This document shows, one piece after another, positions 1-11,270 of a stretch of 64,000 bases of DNA. Source of the stretch: Centrapalus pauciflorus (lineage: Eukaryota; Streptophyta; Magnoliopsida; Asterales; Asteraceae); NCBI GenBank assembly GCA_020465985.1, contig JAANYP010006656.1, forward strand, positions 1,984,001 to 2,048,000. Direction: 5' to 3'. The translations under genes and the position numbers were made by a program. The first letter of the stretch is position 1; each line of letters begins with the position of its first letter. The notes below the pieces were generated by a model. It ran no database searches. It was not told the origin of the DNA and worked only from the letters and a program-made list of their open reading frames with translations.

Positions 1-2
1 AT

Positions 3-2104
3 CTTGCTTTTGCAAAGGAGCGGTGTGCTCAATTAGAGGATGAAAACAGAGTCCTTCGGGAGAGTGATAGAGATGGAGACAGCCATGAAGATGATGATTT
101 GGTATGTTTGATGTCTTTGCATCATTTTCTGCAGTTTAGTGCTGAATGGGTGGCAGAACTTCCCAATTACACACATAAAAACAAAAAACAAAAAAATTGA
201 GCTTATAATTTTCTCAGTAACGTGTGGATTGCATGCCAAATGATTTATACACATCAGATTTGGACTTATTCTCGAGCCAAATATAACTTTTTTTATAATA
301 CCTTAATATAATATTGAAATTTTTTCCACCAGTAATGAGTTCTGCATTTCTATCTCAATCTGGAAATGAGACCATGTTCAGCACATGTGAGCATGTGACT
401 CAAATTTTATATTATGCATCTATCTTGTTATCCTGACCCAATAAAATTGCAATGCTCAACCGGACACAGGGGAACACTAGCGGGTTGAGTAACGGGTAAA
501 AACAGATAGGGCTGAGGTTTACCTATCACACTTTTTATCATTTTTTATTTCATAAATAATTAATATATTAAATATAATTATCACAGCTATTTTCAGGAAG
601 AAAAAAAAAAAGCAGATTCAATTTAGGAGGTTATAAATATTAAATACTTCAGTATACTTTTGATTGACTTGTTTCCTTTTTAGCCAAATTCCTTGCTTTG
701 ACCCATAATCTTTTATCACTAGAACTCTAGAAGTAACCCAAATTGATCGTCAGCACATAATTTGGTGAGCTTGTATCCTCTAGACACGGTTTTAAGGAGA
801 GTAGTTACATGCTTGAATGTCTAAAATACCCCTTGGTAGTTGGTAATGACATATTAAAGCATCTTGTAGATCCAAATATGTAATCGACCTTCTAGAAGCT
901 TTTACCAAAAGTACTAATTGGTTAGCGAAGGCCTCTTATTCTTGCAAGCAATGTATGCCACTAGGAGAACGTCGTCACTTCATTTTAAGACGATAGACAA
1001 TGGCCAATTACGTATTCTTAGCTTAACAATGTCCTGTGAAATAATCGTTGCAACTTTAGTGGGACAACAGGAGTTTCTATATGTAATTGAATTTCAGGTT
1101 TCACTAACGGAGGTGTTAGGGGTAAGAAGTGGCTAAGAAAACCACTTGACATAGATCAAGTGGCCAGTGGCCACCACCAAAGGTGGGAGGGGTTTTCCTT
1201 GGTTGAGGTCTCGAGTTCGAGCCTTGCCAAGTGCGACACTTCTTAGGTGGAGGTGTGGGGTTTGGTCCTCACCCTCAATGTGTCTAACAATGGTGCTAAT
1301 AACTAACCACTAAAATCTGTTGTTCAAAAAAAAAAAGTGACTAAGAGGGTGTTTGGATTTGCGTTTGAAAAAGTGCTGTAGCGTTTTGGAAACTAATAAT
1401 CAGATAATAGCTGTAACAAAAAGTGCTGCAGGAAATGTAGTGTTTGGTTTAGCTTCTGCTGTTCGCTATCATAATTATCAAATAATCAGTTTTTAAAGTG
1501 TTTGGATTTGCGTTTTTACTTGTAAAATGATCAAATAATCACTTATGAAGCAAATAAGCTACAATTTTAGCTTATGAAAAAGTGTGGTAAGATTAACGCT
1601 AAACGCAAATAATCACTTATTAAAGTATGCAATCCAAACACTTTAAACTAATTATTTGCGTTATTATAACGTAATAAGCTGATAATCTGGTTCATAACGC
1701 AAAACCAAACACCCTCTAAGAACATGTAGTAGGGAATCGAGGTGAAAGCAAAAATAGTTGGTGAATGAAAACTTGTGTTTACGTTGCAGATACGGCTCCA
1801 GCTGGAATCGCTTTTAGCAGAGAAAGCGCGGTTAGCACAGGAGAACTCAGTCTACGCCAGAGAAAACCGGTTTCTAAGAGAAATCGTTGAATACCACCAG
1901 CTGACAATGCAAGATGTCATTTACATAGACGAAAACAGTGAAGAGGTTAGCCAAGTGTACCCTATCCACAATCTACAATCCGTTGGCGTTGGCGTCGTAA
2001 TACCTCCTTCCTTAGTTCCTCCAAATGCAATAAACCCTCAGGCTCAGGTACAACATCTTTCCCCGAACATCGAGGACCAACCCAAGACTCCTCCTTTTGT
2101 GTGA
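3..2104 (+). CDS. Coiled-coil (GRIP/golgin-like) protein, last two exons
   Basis: The 3' end of a gene whose start lies left of the window. I read an exon at 3-101 ending at a GTATGT donor, then a 1.7-kb intron, then the last exon at 1790-2104 after a TTGCAG acceptor. Both junctions are in phase 0. The joined tail is heptad-like and rich in Glu, Leu, Lys and Arg (LAFAKERCAQLEDENRVL, then IRLQLESLLAEKARL and YARENRFLREIVEYHQL), so it is a coiled coil. It is followed by a Pro/Gln-rich C-terminus of about 60 residues. The block around RFLREIVEYHQLTMQDV resembles plant proteins annotated as GRIP/coiled-coil or golgin-like (Arabidopsis At4g02800 type), recalled from memory. Function is unknown; a Golgi-tether or scaffold role would be inference. 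The intron carries a SINE and a MITE. The exon pair is convincing; the family name is less certain. Confidence 0.72.
1138..1337 (+). mobile_element. tRNA-derived SINE in intron
   Basis: About 200 bp with a Pol III A-box-like motif (TGGCCAGTGG, near 1160), a B-box-like motif (GTTCGAGCC, near 1215) and a 3' run of 11 A ending at 1337. The flanks 1127-1137 (AAGTGGCTAAG) and 1336-1346 (AAGTGACTAAG) match at 10 of 11 positions, as a target-site duplication should. A degraded relative on the other strand lies at about 9757-9905. Confidence 0.7.
1346..1716. mobile_element. Tourist-like MITE (TAA target duplication)
   Basis: A 371-bp element with inverted ends GAGGGTGTTTGG(A/T)TTTGCG and TAA on each side (1343-1345 and 1717-1719). 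The ends and the 3-bp TAA/TTA target are those of PIF/Harbinger Tourist-like MITEs. The inside is AT-rich and non-coding. It abuts the SINE directly and uses the TAA inside the SINE's 3' target duplication. Confidence 0.75.
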
Positions 2105-2504
2105 ATAGTTTTGCTTCTATTCTATTTGTTTGTTATTATTATATGTGTCAAAATGTTAAAAATATGGTTGTTTGGGAAGTGTTGTTTTGTCAAATCTTCA
2201 ACTATGCTGCTTAATGAAGAAGTTGAAAGGTGTTGTTGGTATGGTAAATATACTATCGACGTATTACACTCAGCTTTCTTTTTGATGGTTCCTTTTTCTT
2301 TTTCTTTTTTTCTTTTTTTTTTTGACATTTTTGTTATTAAAAAATCAAAATATAATGTTTTAGTACTAGACTGACACCACACGCTCCTTTTTGTTCATCG
2401 GTTCAATGATAGTTGTGGTACCACTTTTATCATGCAAAGAGAATGTATAACTCTTAAAAATATTTTTTCCTAGTTTTTTATAAACATGTTTTAATTAATA
2501 GGGA

Positions 2505-2672
2505 TAATTTCATATATACCCTTTCAAAATTTCATAATATCATATATACCCAACCTAAAATTTTAATATCATATATATCTCTCCTAAACATCATAATATC
2601 ATATATACCCAATTTTAATTATTAATATCACATATATCCTTCTTAAACATTATTAATATAATATATACCTAA
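2505..2672. repeat. Degenerate tandem repeat in downstream region
   Basis: Four to five imperfect copies of a unit of roughly 35-40 bp built on ATAATATCATATATACC, separated by variable C/T-rich linkers. It starts about 400 bp after the coiled-coil gene stop. No coding content is visible. The stretch 2105-2500 holds the presumed 3' UTR and T-rich sequence only. Confidence 0.5.
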
Positions 2673-2821
2673 ATTCATTAATTTAATTATTTTTATAACA
2701 TTTAAAACACATAATTAATATTGCTTATTAATTAATGACCATTGGTACCTTACCCATCCCGCCTGATTTTTTTTATTGATATCCCGGTTCAATATCTTAC
2801 ATTGATATTTCAATTTAATTA

Positions 2822-2993
2822 TTCTTCATGCACCACCTCTAATTTCTCATACACCACCTCTATGCATTTGACCTATAAATTCTTATCTTTTGATTGGACA
2901 AAAGAGTATAAACAAATAAAATATAATGATGAGTTATGAAAAAAAGGCATGTTTTAGGTCAATTGTAGATATAGATATGGTGCATGAAGGAAC
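2822..2993. mobile_element. Short MITE, family 1 copy A
   Basis: Inverted ends TTCTTCATGCACCA (left) and TGGTGCATGAAGGAA (right) bracket about 170 bp of AT-rich sequence. A second member with related ends and interior lies near 5693-5868. No clear target duplication was identified. Confidence 0.5.
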
Positions 2994-3321
2994 ACCCTTA
3001 TTATTATTCTATGATACATATAGACTATGATTATTGATACGACACCACTCATCCAATTTTTTTTCGATTGTTTAACAAACTGACACGATGCTCAAATCAG
3101 TAATTTAAATTCAATATTCAATAATTTCATGATATCGATAAACAATAATATAGGAATGAGTTGTTATTCTGACACATATCGATTCATAATACAAGCATCA
3201 GTAATCAAATCGATATATGATACATATCAATTGGAATAAATGAAAACTCAAATATAGATTTCATAACAAAAACCCATTGTATAGATATATTGATTTCAAC
3301 ATCTTCATTCACTTAGGCATT

Positions 3322-3406
3322 GTTTGTTTACCTCTTAATGAAATCATTAAGAGGTCATTTTACATTTGAATGACTTCTTAATGAAACCATTAAGAAGTAA
3401 ACAAAC
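3322..3406. mobile_element. Small palindromic MITE, interrupted by a solo LTR
   Basis: An almost perfect palindrome: TTGTTTGTTTACCTCTTAATG on the left mirrors CATTAAGAAGTAAACAAAC on the right. The solo LTR starts immediately after the right half. The expected last bases (AA) follow the LTR's right target duplication, so the LTR landed in this element's terminus. A relative with similar ends lies at about 19010-19095. Confidence 0.55.
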
Positions 3407-4484
3407 TGTTGGAAAAAAGTGTAAATTTTTCAAAGGAAAAAGTGTATTTTCCATGTTTTGGACCAAATATAATTATATATAATTGTAAGATATATAATTA
3501 ATATTTTGTGGGTATGTATTCTCCTTGAAGAGAGGATTACAACGATATAAAGAACGTCCAAAACGGAGCTAAGATGAATGAGATATCGATGCTCAAAGAT
3601 TGGTGTTTGATGTGGAAAAATGCAAGTTAAAAGTGTGAAAATTTGTCCCACCTAGGAAGATGGACCAAATCATGAGTGGTTTATAATGAGGAGCCTTGAC
3701 AAACATGACAAGTTACTCCAAGACAAAACTTTGGTCCAAGCAATAGCAAATCATTAAACTTGTGTGCACTCGCATCTGCCTCGTACTTTGTATAAGGTAT
3801 TTTTTTTTTTGCGTGAGCTGCGTTCGTGTCTTGAACGAATCTAAACAATTCTAGAGCCGTTACAGAAATGGTTTAATGATAAAATTATTATATTTAATTA
3901 TTAATAGAAAATATTTTTTATTACAATTAAATATAATTAATTTGTTGTTACAACTCATGGTTTAATGATAGAATTATTATATTTAATTATTAATAAAAAA
4001 AATGGTTTTTTATTATTATCACAATTGAATATAATTAAGTTGTTGTTACAACTCATCTCCTATAAAAGGGATGGAGATGCAAACACCAAGATACACTTGA
4101 TATACTTGAAAGACTTGGAAAACACTTTGCATTCTTGAAACTTTTGCACTTTAACGGCAAGACGTTGCTGCTTCCAAGAACGAAGAACACCTTCAATTCA
4201 CGTGACTTTTCAGGCAAGTTGGTTACCTCCGGCAGTACACGCTGCTTTGGCTGTTGTACCCTGGGAAACAGACTTCGAATCTGTTTTAAGGGAATCGTGT
4301 CAAACACGAGACTCAGCCTTCTTTTCTGTATTGTAATTTAATTTTCAGTATTGTTATTTCATTTACTTGTAATTTTAATTTCCGTATTTTATTCATTTCC
4401 GTGTATTGTAATTTCATTTCTGAATTGTAATTCGTAATACATTTCTTATATTTTATAATTGGTATCGGGCACAATATCCCTACA
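3407..4484 (+). mobile_element. Solo LTR of an LTR retrotransposon
   Basis: A 1078-bp segment that begins TGTTGGAAAA and ends CCCTACA, as LTRs do (TG...CA). It is flanked by an exact 5-bp duplication CAAAC (3402-3406 and 4485-4489). Inside is a TATA-like CTATAAAAGGG near 4060, the likely LTR promoter. No gag or pol coding sequence lies on either side, so this is a single LTR left by recombination. The superfamily (Copia or Gypsy) cannot be told from the LTR alone. Confidence 0.75.
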
Positions 4485-4584
4485 CAAACAACATCGTAAT
4501 CAAACAATAATTCATCACAACAAATAAAACCGAGGTATGGATCAAACTAAAACTTAAACATTTGAGATCATGAAACACGACTAA

Positions 4585-4643
4585 AAGGGCGTTAATTGTT
4601 GAAAAACTCATCAAAATTAAAAAGATCAACATCAAACGCCCTT
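4585..4643. mobile_element. Minimal MITE remnant
   Basis: A 59-bp near-palindrome with ends AAGGGCGTT and AACGCCCTT next to TAA-type sites. It looks like a Tourist-like MITE reduced to its two ends. The rest of 4490-5690 is AT-rich DNA without a recognisable gene. Confidence 0.35.
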
Positions 4644-5692
4644 AAGTTTCAAGGTGAGAGAGAAAGTCGATGGCTTGTTCGCTGGTGGATCTCAGTGACA
4701 GTCGATGTTTTTTCGACGTAAGAAGTAGGTGTGGGCAATGGTGGCATGGTGGTGGTGGAGAATCACGCAATCCCAAGATTTTTAATTTAATGGGGCACAA
4801 TGTTAAGTGTTTGTCACTTAATTTTTTGGTTTTTACTTAATTTTCAGGTCAATATAATTTTAACATAGGAGAATTTGATATTTTTCGATTAAGTCTCTGT
4901 ACCAATAACGTTTCCATAAAAGTCCTTCAACTTGAAATTTTTTTTTTACGAATGGTGTTGTTTTATGAGTTTTTTTTAAAAGATTTTTCAGAATTTTTCA
5001 AAAGATTTTAAAATTATATTTTTTTCATTCATTTTTTATATTTAATAAATTTAAACATATTTTGGTATTTTAAAAAACTATGTTTTTATTAATGCATAAA
5101 AATAAAAGATTTCATTTGTGCATAAAGTTCATCTTTATTCACAAATAACATTTTATGTTTTGTGTATCAACAAAAATAAAATTTATTATTTTATTAAATA
5201 ACAATACATATTTAAATTATTAGAAATAGAAAATGTTGAGTGAAAAAATAAATTTTATATTGGTTTTTTGGATCCTCATAAAAGGTAGGTTCTAAGTTAA
5301 TATCTCTCTCTCTCTCTCACATATATCGTGAAAATTAATCAGAAATATAACATTGTTTCAATCTTTATTGAATTTACTTAAATTATATATATGATCAAAT
5401 AAGAACTTATATTAATTCACTAATTTTTTAATTTTATAACAATGATGAATGAATGTTATAAAATTAGTAAATCGATATTATAAAATTGATTCATAATTTT
5501 TATAAAATTGATTAAATTCAATTGAGAGTGAAACGATATTATACTTCTAATCATTTTTCATGAGAAGTTTTAAGTGTGTGTATAAATAAATGATAGATAT
5601 TTATTTCCTGTCTTAAAATAGTAAACCTAAATCTAAACGGGGGTGTTAAAAAAATGAAATATTCATGTATGATTTAAACTATATGAGGGTTA

Positions 5693-5868
5693 CTTCATGC
5701 ATCACATCTATATCCCTGTAATTGACCTAAAATATAAATTTTTTTCATAATTCATCATTATAGTTTATTTATTTACACACATTTGTCCAATCATTAAAGG
5801 AATATTTATAGGTCAAATATATAGAGTTAGTGCATAATAAACTAGACGTGATGCATAAGAAATAGTCA
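5693..5868. mobile_element. Short MITE, family 1 copy B
   Basis: Ends TTACTTCATGCATCACATC and GACGTGATGCATAAG are related to those of the copy at 2822-2993, and both interiors contain a GACCTA block followed by AT-rich DNA. The following 5870-7200 is AT-rich intergenic DNA in which I see no gene. Confidence 0.4.
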
Positions 5869-7211
5869 AACTATATACAGGACTTGATAATAAAAATAAG
5901 TAGTAAATTAAATTAAATAGAATGAGAGGTGGTGGAGGTGGAATATGAGTGGTGGTGGTGGCTGCTTTATTTCATTTCATTTTGCGCAGTGCTGTCAGTC
6001 AGACTAGTATTTATTCCGCATATGTATGTGTAAAATACTAATTACAGTGGGGGACCTTTTCCCTTCTCCAATACCAATATCCCCAATTTCAATGTTTTTT
6101 TTTTGGTTTGTTAAGATAAAAATCTAACATATTTTTATGTTTTTACCTTTTCAATGTTATTCTTTTTCAAAAATTATCAAATTAAATAGTTTTGTGAAAT
6201 TTGACTATTAGAACCTGGTTATAATTAGTAAACCGAGTTTTTTAAAAATTAAAAAATCATATTCGAATAGCAAAATTTCATTATACTAGATATAAAAATT
6301 TAACTTGAAAACTTTTCTGGAAAAAAATAATATGAAAGGAAAACATAAAAAACATGAAAACATATTGATTTTTTCATAACAAACCCTTTTTAGCTCATTT
6401 CACAATATTTATCAAATACCTAATTTCTTTCATCATAACTTAGAAACATTAGATCATTTATAGTTTATCTAAACTGCTGCTTATGAGTGTTGAAATCCTA
6501 TCAAAACTTTAATAAATGTATAATATAAATAAAATCTCATTTTAGATATAAGTATTCAAATCAATCATAGTTGGTTTCGTCTAGGGGTAAGCAATGGTTT
6601 GAATCCGAACAAAACTAATAACCGAAAAATTGGATAATCGGATGGTACCAGTATCAATATCATTTTTAGTATCATTCGTTGGTTTTTTGGCCTCATCCCA
6701 AGTTCTGAACACCCATAATTTTGTATTGATTTTCTTCTCTAGTTTTTAGTTTTGACAGAGATGTCAATTCTAGCCCAAATAATCTAAATGGGTAAGAGCA
6801 ATGAAATAGGAATACATGTAAAAAACCAATGTTTTACTTATTTTTGCATATTATTTTTGTAAAATTTGTTTAATGTATTGTTTTTAAAGATATCTCAAAA
6901 AGTTTGTGTTAGGAAAATATGCATCTAACGCAGGGCGTGTGGACACGCTTTACTTTTTTGGCTTGGTGGATTTAAATTTAGAGGCTAGCTACACGCACAC
7001 CTCTATATATAATTTTACTAATCACATACCCTTTTTTTTCACATCATTTTTCTTAATGACATAGGATCCACTGATTAAACTGAATCATTTCTTTCTCAAT
7101 AAGAGGTGTGTTAATTAGCAAGGAATGGATGTGTGTTTGATTCGCCTTAAACTTACCATCCGTGGCTGGCCATGGTTTTGCAAGCTTCATGTGTTAAAAT
7201 TTTAAATTTTA

Positions 7212-8525
7212 GGGTAAATTACAAATTTCGTCCCTGTGGTTTATAGCAAATTACAGATCTCGTCCCTCTATAGAAGAAATTACAAATTCGATGTCTGTGG
7301 TTAACATTTTGTTACGGATTTGGTCATTTGACCGGTCATTTTTTTTAAAATGACCATTCTACCCTTCATTAAATGATAAAAATAGGTAATGAACTTTTAT
7401 TTATTTTACAAAATTAAAAAACAAAAATAAAAAAATTGAAAACTTTCCATTAACCCAGCTTTCAACTGAAATCCTCCCTCCTTCAACTGCAATCATGATG
7501 GGTCTCATCGTCGGTAATTACTGCCACGACGTCCTCATCAAAGATGATCTAGTGCTCGCCGAAACCCTCGGCGGTGCCGTCTCCTTCATCTCAGCCGTTC
7601 TCGACGGCCTCAACATCTCCTCTGATTACGTGTCCAAGGTAGGTTCTGATTTCGCCTACAACGTCAATCACACCCCAATTGTATCCCAATCCGAAAACAC
7701 TACCGTCTTCCACGCTTACTTTGTCTCCGATCCATCCAAGATCCGCCGGGAGGACAGGCTTCTTAAACGGGTCCAATTATGCGACCCGATTTTGCCCTCT
7801 GATTTACCAGACCAACCTAATTTCAATTTTGGTATGGCAGTTGGAATCGCAGGGGAGATATCTCCTGAAACCCTAGAAAAAATGCTGGATATTTGCGATC
7901 TCGTTCTCGTTGACATACAAGCCCTGATTAGGGTTTTTGATGAAATTGACGGAACCGTGAAGCTAATTCAGCTAAAAGAAACTGGTTTCTCTCACTTGCT
8001 TCCTCGAATTGGATTTTTGAAAGCTTCTGCGGAGGAAGCACCATATGTGGATGTAGAGGAAGCTCGGAAATCTTGTTGTGTGGTGGTGACGAGTGGCGAA
8101 GATGGGTGTACGGTGTACTGGAAGGATAATGAGCTGCAAATTTCGCCTTTTTCAACTGTTCAGGTTGATCCCACCGGCGCCGGTGACAGTTTTCTAGCAG
8201 GGTTAGTTGCGGGGTTAGTTCAGGGACTGGCGGTTCCTGATGCTGCTTTGCTCGGAAACTTTTTTGGATCGTTGACCGTTGGTCAGGTTGGGTTGCCAAA
8301 ATTTGATTCGAGGTTAATGCAGGTTGGTTTTTGCTTTTAAAGTTTATTACCTATATTAGTTTTATTTCTCAAGGGTAGAATGGTCATTTTAAAAAAAATG
8401 ACCGGTCAAAGGACCAAATCCGTAACAAAATGTTAACCACAGACATCGAATTTGTAATTTCTTCTATAGAGGGACGGGATCCGTAATTTGCTATAAACCA
8501 CAGGGACGAAATTTGTAATTTACCC
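7212..8525. mobile_element. Pack-MULE carrying a captured inositol kinase gene piece
   Basis: A 1314-bp element. The terminal inverted repeats are 155 bp each (7212-7366 and 8371-8525), begin GGGTAAATTACAAATTTCG, and differ at about three positions by eye. The flanks 7203-7211 and 8526-8534 are both TAAATTTTA, an exact 9-bp target-site duplication. Long inverted ends with a 9-bp duplication are the mark of Mutator-like elements. Because the cargo is a host gene piece and no transposase is present, it fits the Pack-MULE class. It must move, if at all, with a transposase supplied in trans. The near-identical ends and perfect target duplication suggest a fairly recent insertion. Half-end relics with the same motif occur at 37499 and 45056. 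Confidence 0.9.
7495..8340 (+). CDS. Captured myo-inositol kinase (pfkB family), C-terminally truncated
   Basis: An open reading frame of 281 residues wholly inside the Pack-MULE. It matches the plant inositol 3-kinase (MIK; pfkB/ribokinase fold) that phosphorylates myo-inositol in the lipid-independent route to phytate. The N-terminus has GLIVGNYCHDVL (residues 3-14). The anion-hole and catalytic-base signature VDPTGAGDSF lies at 224-233, with Asp231 as the expected base. The family is about 350-370 residues, so roughly 75 C-terminal residues are missing. After Gln276 the sequence reads CAG|GTTGGTTTTTG, a splice donor, and the last five residues and stop are translated intron. This means genomic DNA was captured, not an mRNA. 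The frame has no internal stop. No promoter was identified. Whether it is expressed or active is unknown. Confidence 0.8.
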   Translation: MMGLIVGNYCHDVLIKDDLVLAETLGGAVSFISAVLDGLNISSDYVSKVGSDFAYNVNHTPIVSQSENTTVFHAYFVSDPSKIRREDRLLKRVQLCDPILPSDLPDQPNFNFGMAVGIAGEISPETLEKMLDICDLVLVDIQALIRVFDEIDGTVKLIQLKETGFSHLLPRIGFLKASAEEAPYVDVEEARKSCCVVVTSGEDGCTVYWKDNELQISPFSTVQVDPTGAGDSFLAGLVAGLVQGLAVPDAALLGNFFGSLTVGQVGLPKFDSRLMQVGFCF

Positions 8526-9756
8526 TAAATTTTATTATAAAGTAATTTTAAATGATAAATATCTTTTTCTTTTTCTGTCACTTGGTTTATTTTGTGAAAC
8601 TTCTTTCTAGACACATGATAGCATCTTGACCACCGATTCTATGTTAAAAGAGCAAGCATGCTAAAAAGTGTATGTAAAATGTCATTGACTTCATAAACTT
8701 TACCCAAATTATTTTAAAAATTTTCATGTGATTACGTTTTTATGATTTTCGGCCTTTTAAAACAAAAGTACTTTTTATTGGATAGTTGTGCTATACGTAC
8801 ATCTTCCGTAATTAATTTTTACTAACTCCTTACATGATTTTGGTAATAATAAAAGACTCATTGTTTAAACTTAATATTTTTTTCTCACATTAAGGAAATG
8901 AGTGTAACTAGTGTCTGTTTAGAATCACCTTTTATCGGATGCAAAAACTTATAAAACTGATTATATTTTATGGACAAATTTCATATATAACCATGTTAAA
9001 CTAAAAGAAAATTATATGTATTTAAAACACAATTAAACAATATATTTAATATACAATACACATAAAACATATTTCAGGTATATATGATGTTTCTAAGTTT
9101 ATAAGGATATATACGAGTTCATCTTTTTTTTTATGAATTTATAATAATATCACTGGTTTTATAGATGAGGATATATAATAACTATTCAATTACAAAAGTT
9201 AGAATAGGACATTACTTATTTTTTTTTTTTAAAGCTTTAACCTATTATATTTAATGATCTATCATAGAAATCTAAAAAACAATATTTTATTGGAAGGACA
9301 AACATACCCTCACTTTATATCATGCTAACATTTAAAAAAAGCTGCATGGTTTTCCCCAAAAACAGCAATTTTGGGACATGTATATGTTATCCTACTTTAC
9401 TCAACAAAATAACATTAGATTTATGTTTTCTAAACAAAAATATTTACATAAAGTAAGTAGTCTTATAAAAAAACTTATATTAAATATTGAGGGTAAAAAT
9501 GTAAATAAGAACAAATATAACTCCATTCTCACATTAAGTCATTAACTATCATGTGTTTTAGAAGTACAAAAAAAGTGAATTGTCTAAAATGAAGTTATCT
9601 CAAAATAGGATACTATTATATGAATAAATAAATAAACAGGAATAAAGTATAACAAGAATTATTTTAGTTTAATTATTAATTATATGTAACTTTTAGCTTC
9701 TTTTTGTAGCTCTTTGTTCTATACTTATTCGTGTACTATAATTTTACATTTTTTTT

Positions 9757-9905
9757 TAAAAGGCTAAAGTTAGTGGTTACTGAGAACCAGACCTCACCCC
9801 TTCATTTAATGAGAAACACCATTAGTAAGTGTTGGTTAAGGGGAAACTCCCACCTTTGGTGATTGTCACTTGATCTAGGTCAATTTGTGTTATTTCCACA
9901 TTTGT
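9757..9905 (-). mobile_element. Degraded SINE, same family as 1138-1337
   Basis: Read on the minus strand, it shares with the first SINE the segments TAGATCAAGTG, ACCAAAGGTGGGAG and a 3' tail running into poly-A (a T-run at 9750-9760 on plus). The B-box part is lost or changed. The flanks 8535-9750 and 9906-10200 are AT-rich with no gene seen. Confidence 0.45.
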
Positions 9906-10298
9906 TCTTAATTTATAAAACAAAATTAAAGCACGATTGGAATGGTTAAACATTTCAATTAAAAGTTTGGATTACCTATGTAATATAATCATAAAATTTC
10001 ATTGCTATTTAGTCACATTTTCTATTAGATAAAAAGACATCAAACATGTAGGAATATAAGTAACCATAGAGGCATAGATTTGTTATATGTGTGGGATCTG
10101 TTTCTTAAATGTCCCTGAATCTCTTATTGATTATTGCGTTAAAAGAATTAAAAAGAAAATTATTTCACACTTATTTCAAGAACTAACGAGCCAACCGTTA
10201 TTATGCTCTCTCTCATACCCACCACCCACCCACCCACCCCCTCCTCATCAAGATTCCTGATGCTTCAACCAAGAAACAACTCAGTTTGACTGAAACCC

Positions 10299-11270
10299 AT
10301 GATTTCTTTTGCTTCTTTTTGTGTAATTTCCACATTGTTTTTCATAAATATCCCAACTTTCAAATCTCAATCGTTATCACCCACCCAACAAATCTCATTT
10401 TCACCAAGATTTCTTGATTCCGTTCTCCAAGACTATGCTTTCAGGACATTTTTCCGGCATCGACCCAGGACCGGGGTCGTCTACGACGGCAATGTACCAT
10501 CCAATTTGACCGGAACTACAGTCTCAGCCCTCCGCCTGAGAAGTGGTAGCTTGAGAAAAAGAGGTTTTCATGGGTACAAAGAGTTTGATATCCCCAAGGG
10601 CATTTTGGAGAATCCGTACGTTGAGAGGATTATTTTGGTGTATCATAATTTGGGTAACTGGTCGTCGATTTACTATCCTTTGCCGGGGTATTCGTTTTTG
10701 TCGCCGGTGGTGGGTTTACTGGCTTACAATGCAGTTAATTTGACTGCTAAAGGCTTGCCGGAGCTGGATCTCCGAGCATCGGAAAACCCCATTTTGATAA
10801 AGTTTGAAACTTCAGGCGTTTTACCAGATGGGGTTGTGCCAAAATGTGTGTTTTTTGATATGTTTGGTGGGGTTGTCTTTGATCGTGTGTTAAATGGGAG
10901 CATTTGTTCAAGTGAAACACAAGGGCATTTTGGGATAGTTGTTGAGGAGAGGCCGCCGGTGCCGGTGCCTGCGCCGGCGCATTTGCCTGAGTATCCTATT
11001 GCTGGTGGCGGAGGAGGTGGTGGTGGCACAGGGAACAAGAAAGGGTGGTGGGTTGGTGTGTCTGTAACCGGTGGGATTTTGTTGGCGGCGGTGCTGGTGG
11101 TGTTGATGTTGTGGGTGAGGTGGTGGACGGGGAAGAAAAAGATTGGGAGGATGAAAGATGCGGCGGAAGGCGGTGCTCCGTTGACTGTCGCCGCCGTGGG
11201 GAGGGCTAAGATGCCGGTGGCGATGGGCACTCGGACTAAACCAATTTTGGAAAATGAATTTGTAAGCTAG
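10299..11270 (+). CDS. DUF1191 family membrane protein
   Basis: A single-exon gene for 323 residues. Residues 1-23 form a hydrophobic signal peptide. The central part carries the conserved features of the plant DUF1191 family: LDSVLQDYAFRTF, RTGVVYDGNVPSNLTG, RLRSGSLRKRGFHGYKEFD, NLGNWSSIYYPLPGY and LLAYNA. A glycine-rich linker follows (run of eight Gly near 237-245). A membrane span lies at about residues 249-273 (VGVSVTGGILLAAVLVVLMLW), then a basic cytoplasmic tail. It is predicted to be a type I plasma-membrane or secretory-pathway protein with several N-glycosylation sites (NLTG, NWSS, NLTA, NGSI). The biochemical role of the family is not known. A CCCA-rich tract at about 10217-10242 lies in the likely 5' leader. 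The methionine at 10299 is chosen because it starts the signal peptide. Length is normal for the family. Confidence 0.85.
   Translation: MISFASFCVISTLFFINIPTFKSQSLSPTQQISFSPRFLDSVLQDYAFRTFFRHRPRTGVVYDGNVPSNLTGTTVSALRLRSGSLRKRGFHGYKEFDIPKGILENPYVERIILVYHNLGNWSSIYYPLPGYSFLSPVVGLLAYNAVNLTAKGLPELDLRASENPILIKFETSGVLPDGVVPKCVFFDMFGGVVFDRVLNGSICSSETQGHFGIVVEERPPVPVPAPAHLPEYPIAGGGGGGGGTGNKKGWWVGVSVTGGILLAAVLVVLMLWVRWWTGKKKIGRMKDAAEGGAPLTVAAVGRAKMPVAMGTRTKPILENEFVS

Noticed and set aside
4053..4341. Short frames on both strands inside 4053-4341
   Set aside because: They fall inside the solo LTR and show no gag, pol or host-gene motif.
10724..11230. 168-codon open frame antisense to the DUF1191 gene
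   Set aside because: It exists because the sense gene is GC-rich with few antisense stops. The sense frame has signal peptide, conserved domain and membrane span.
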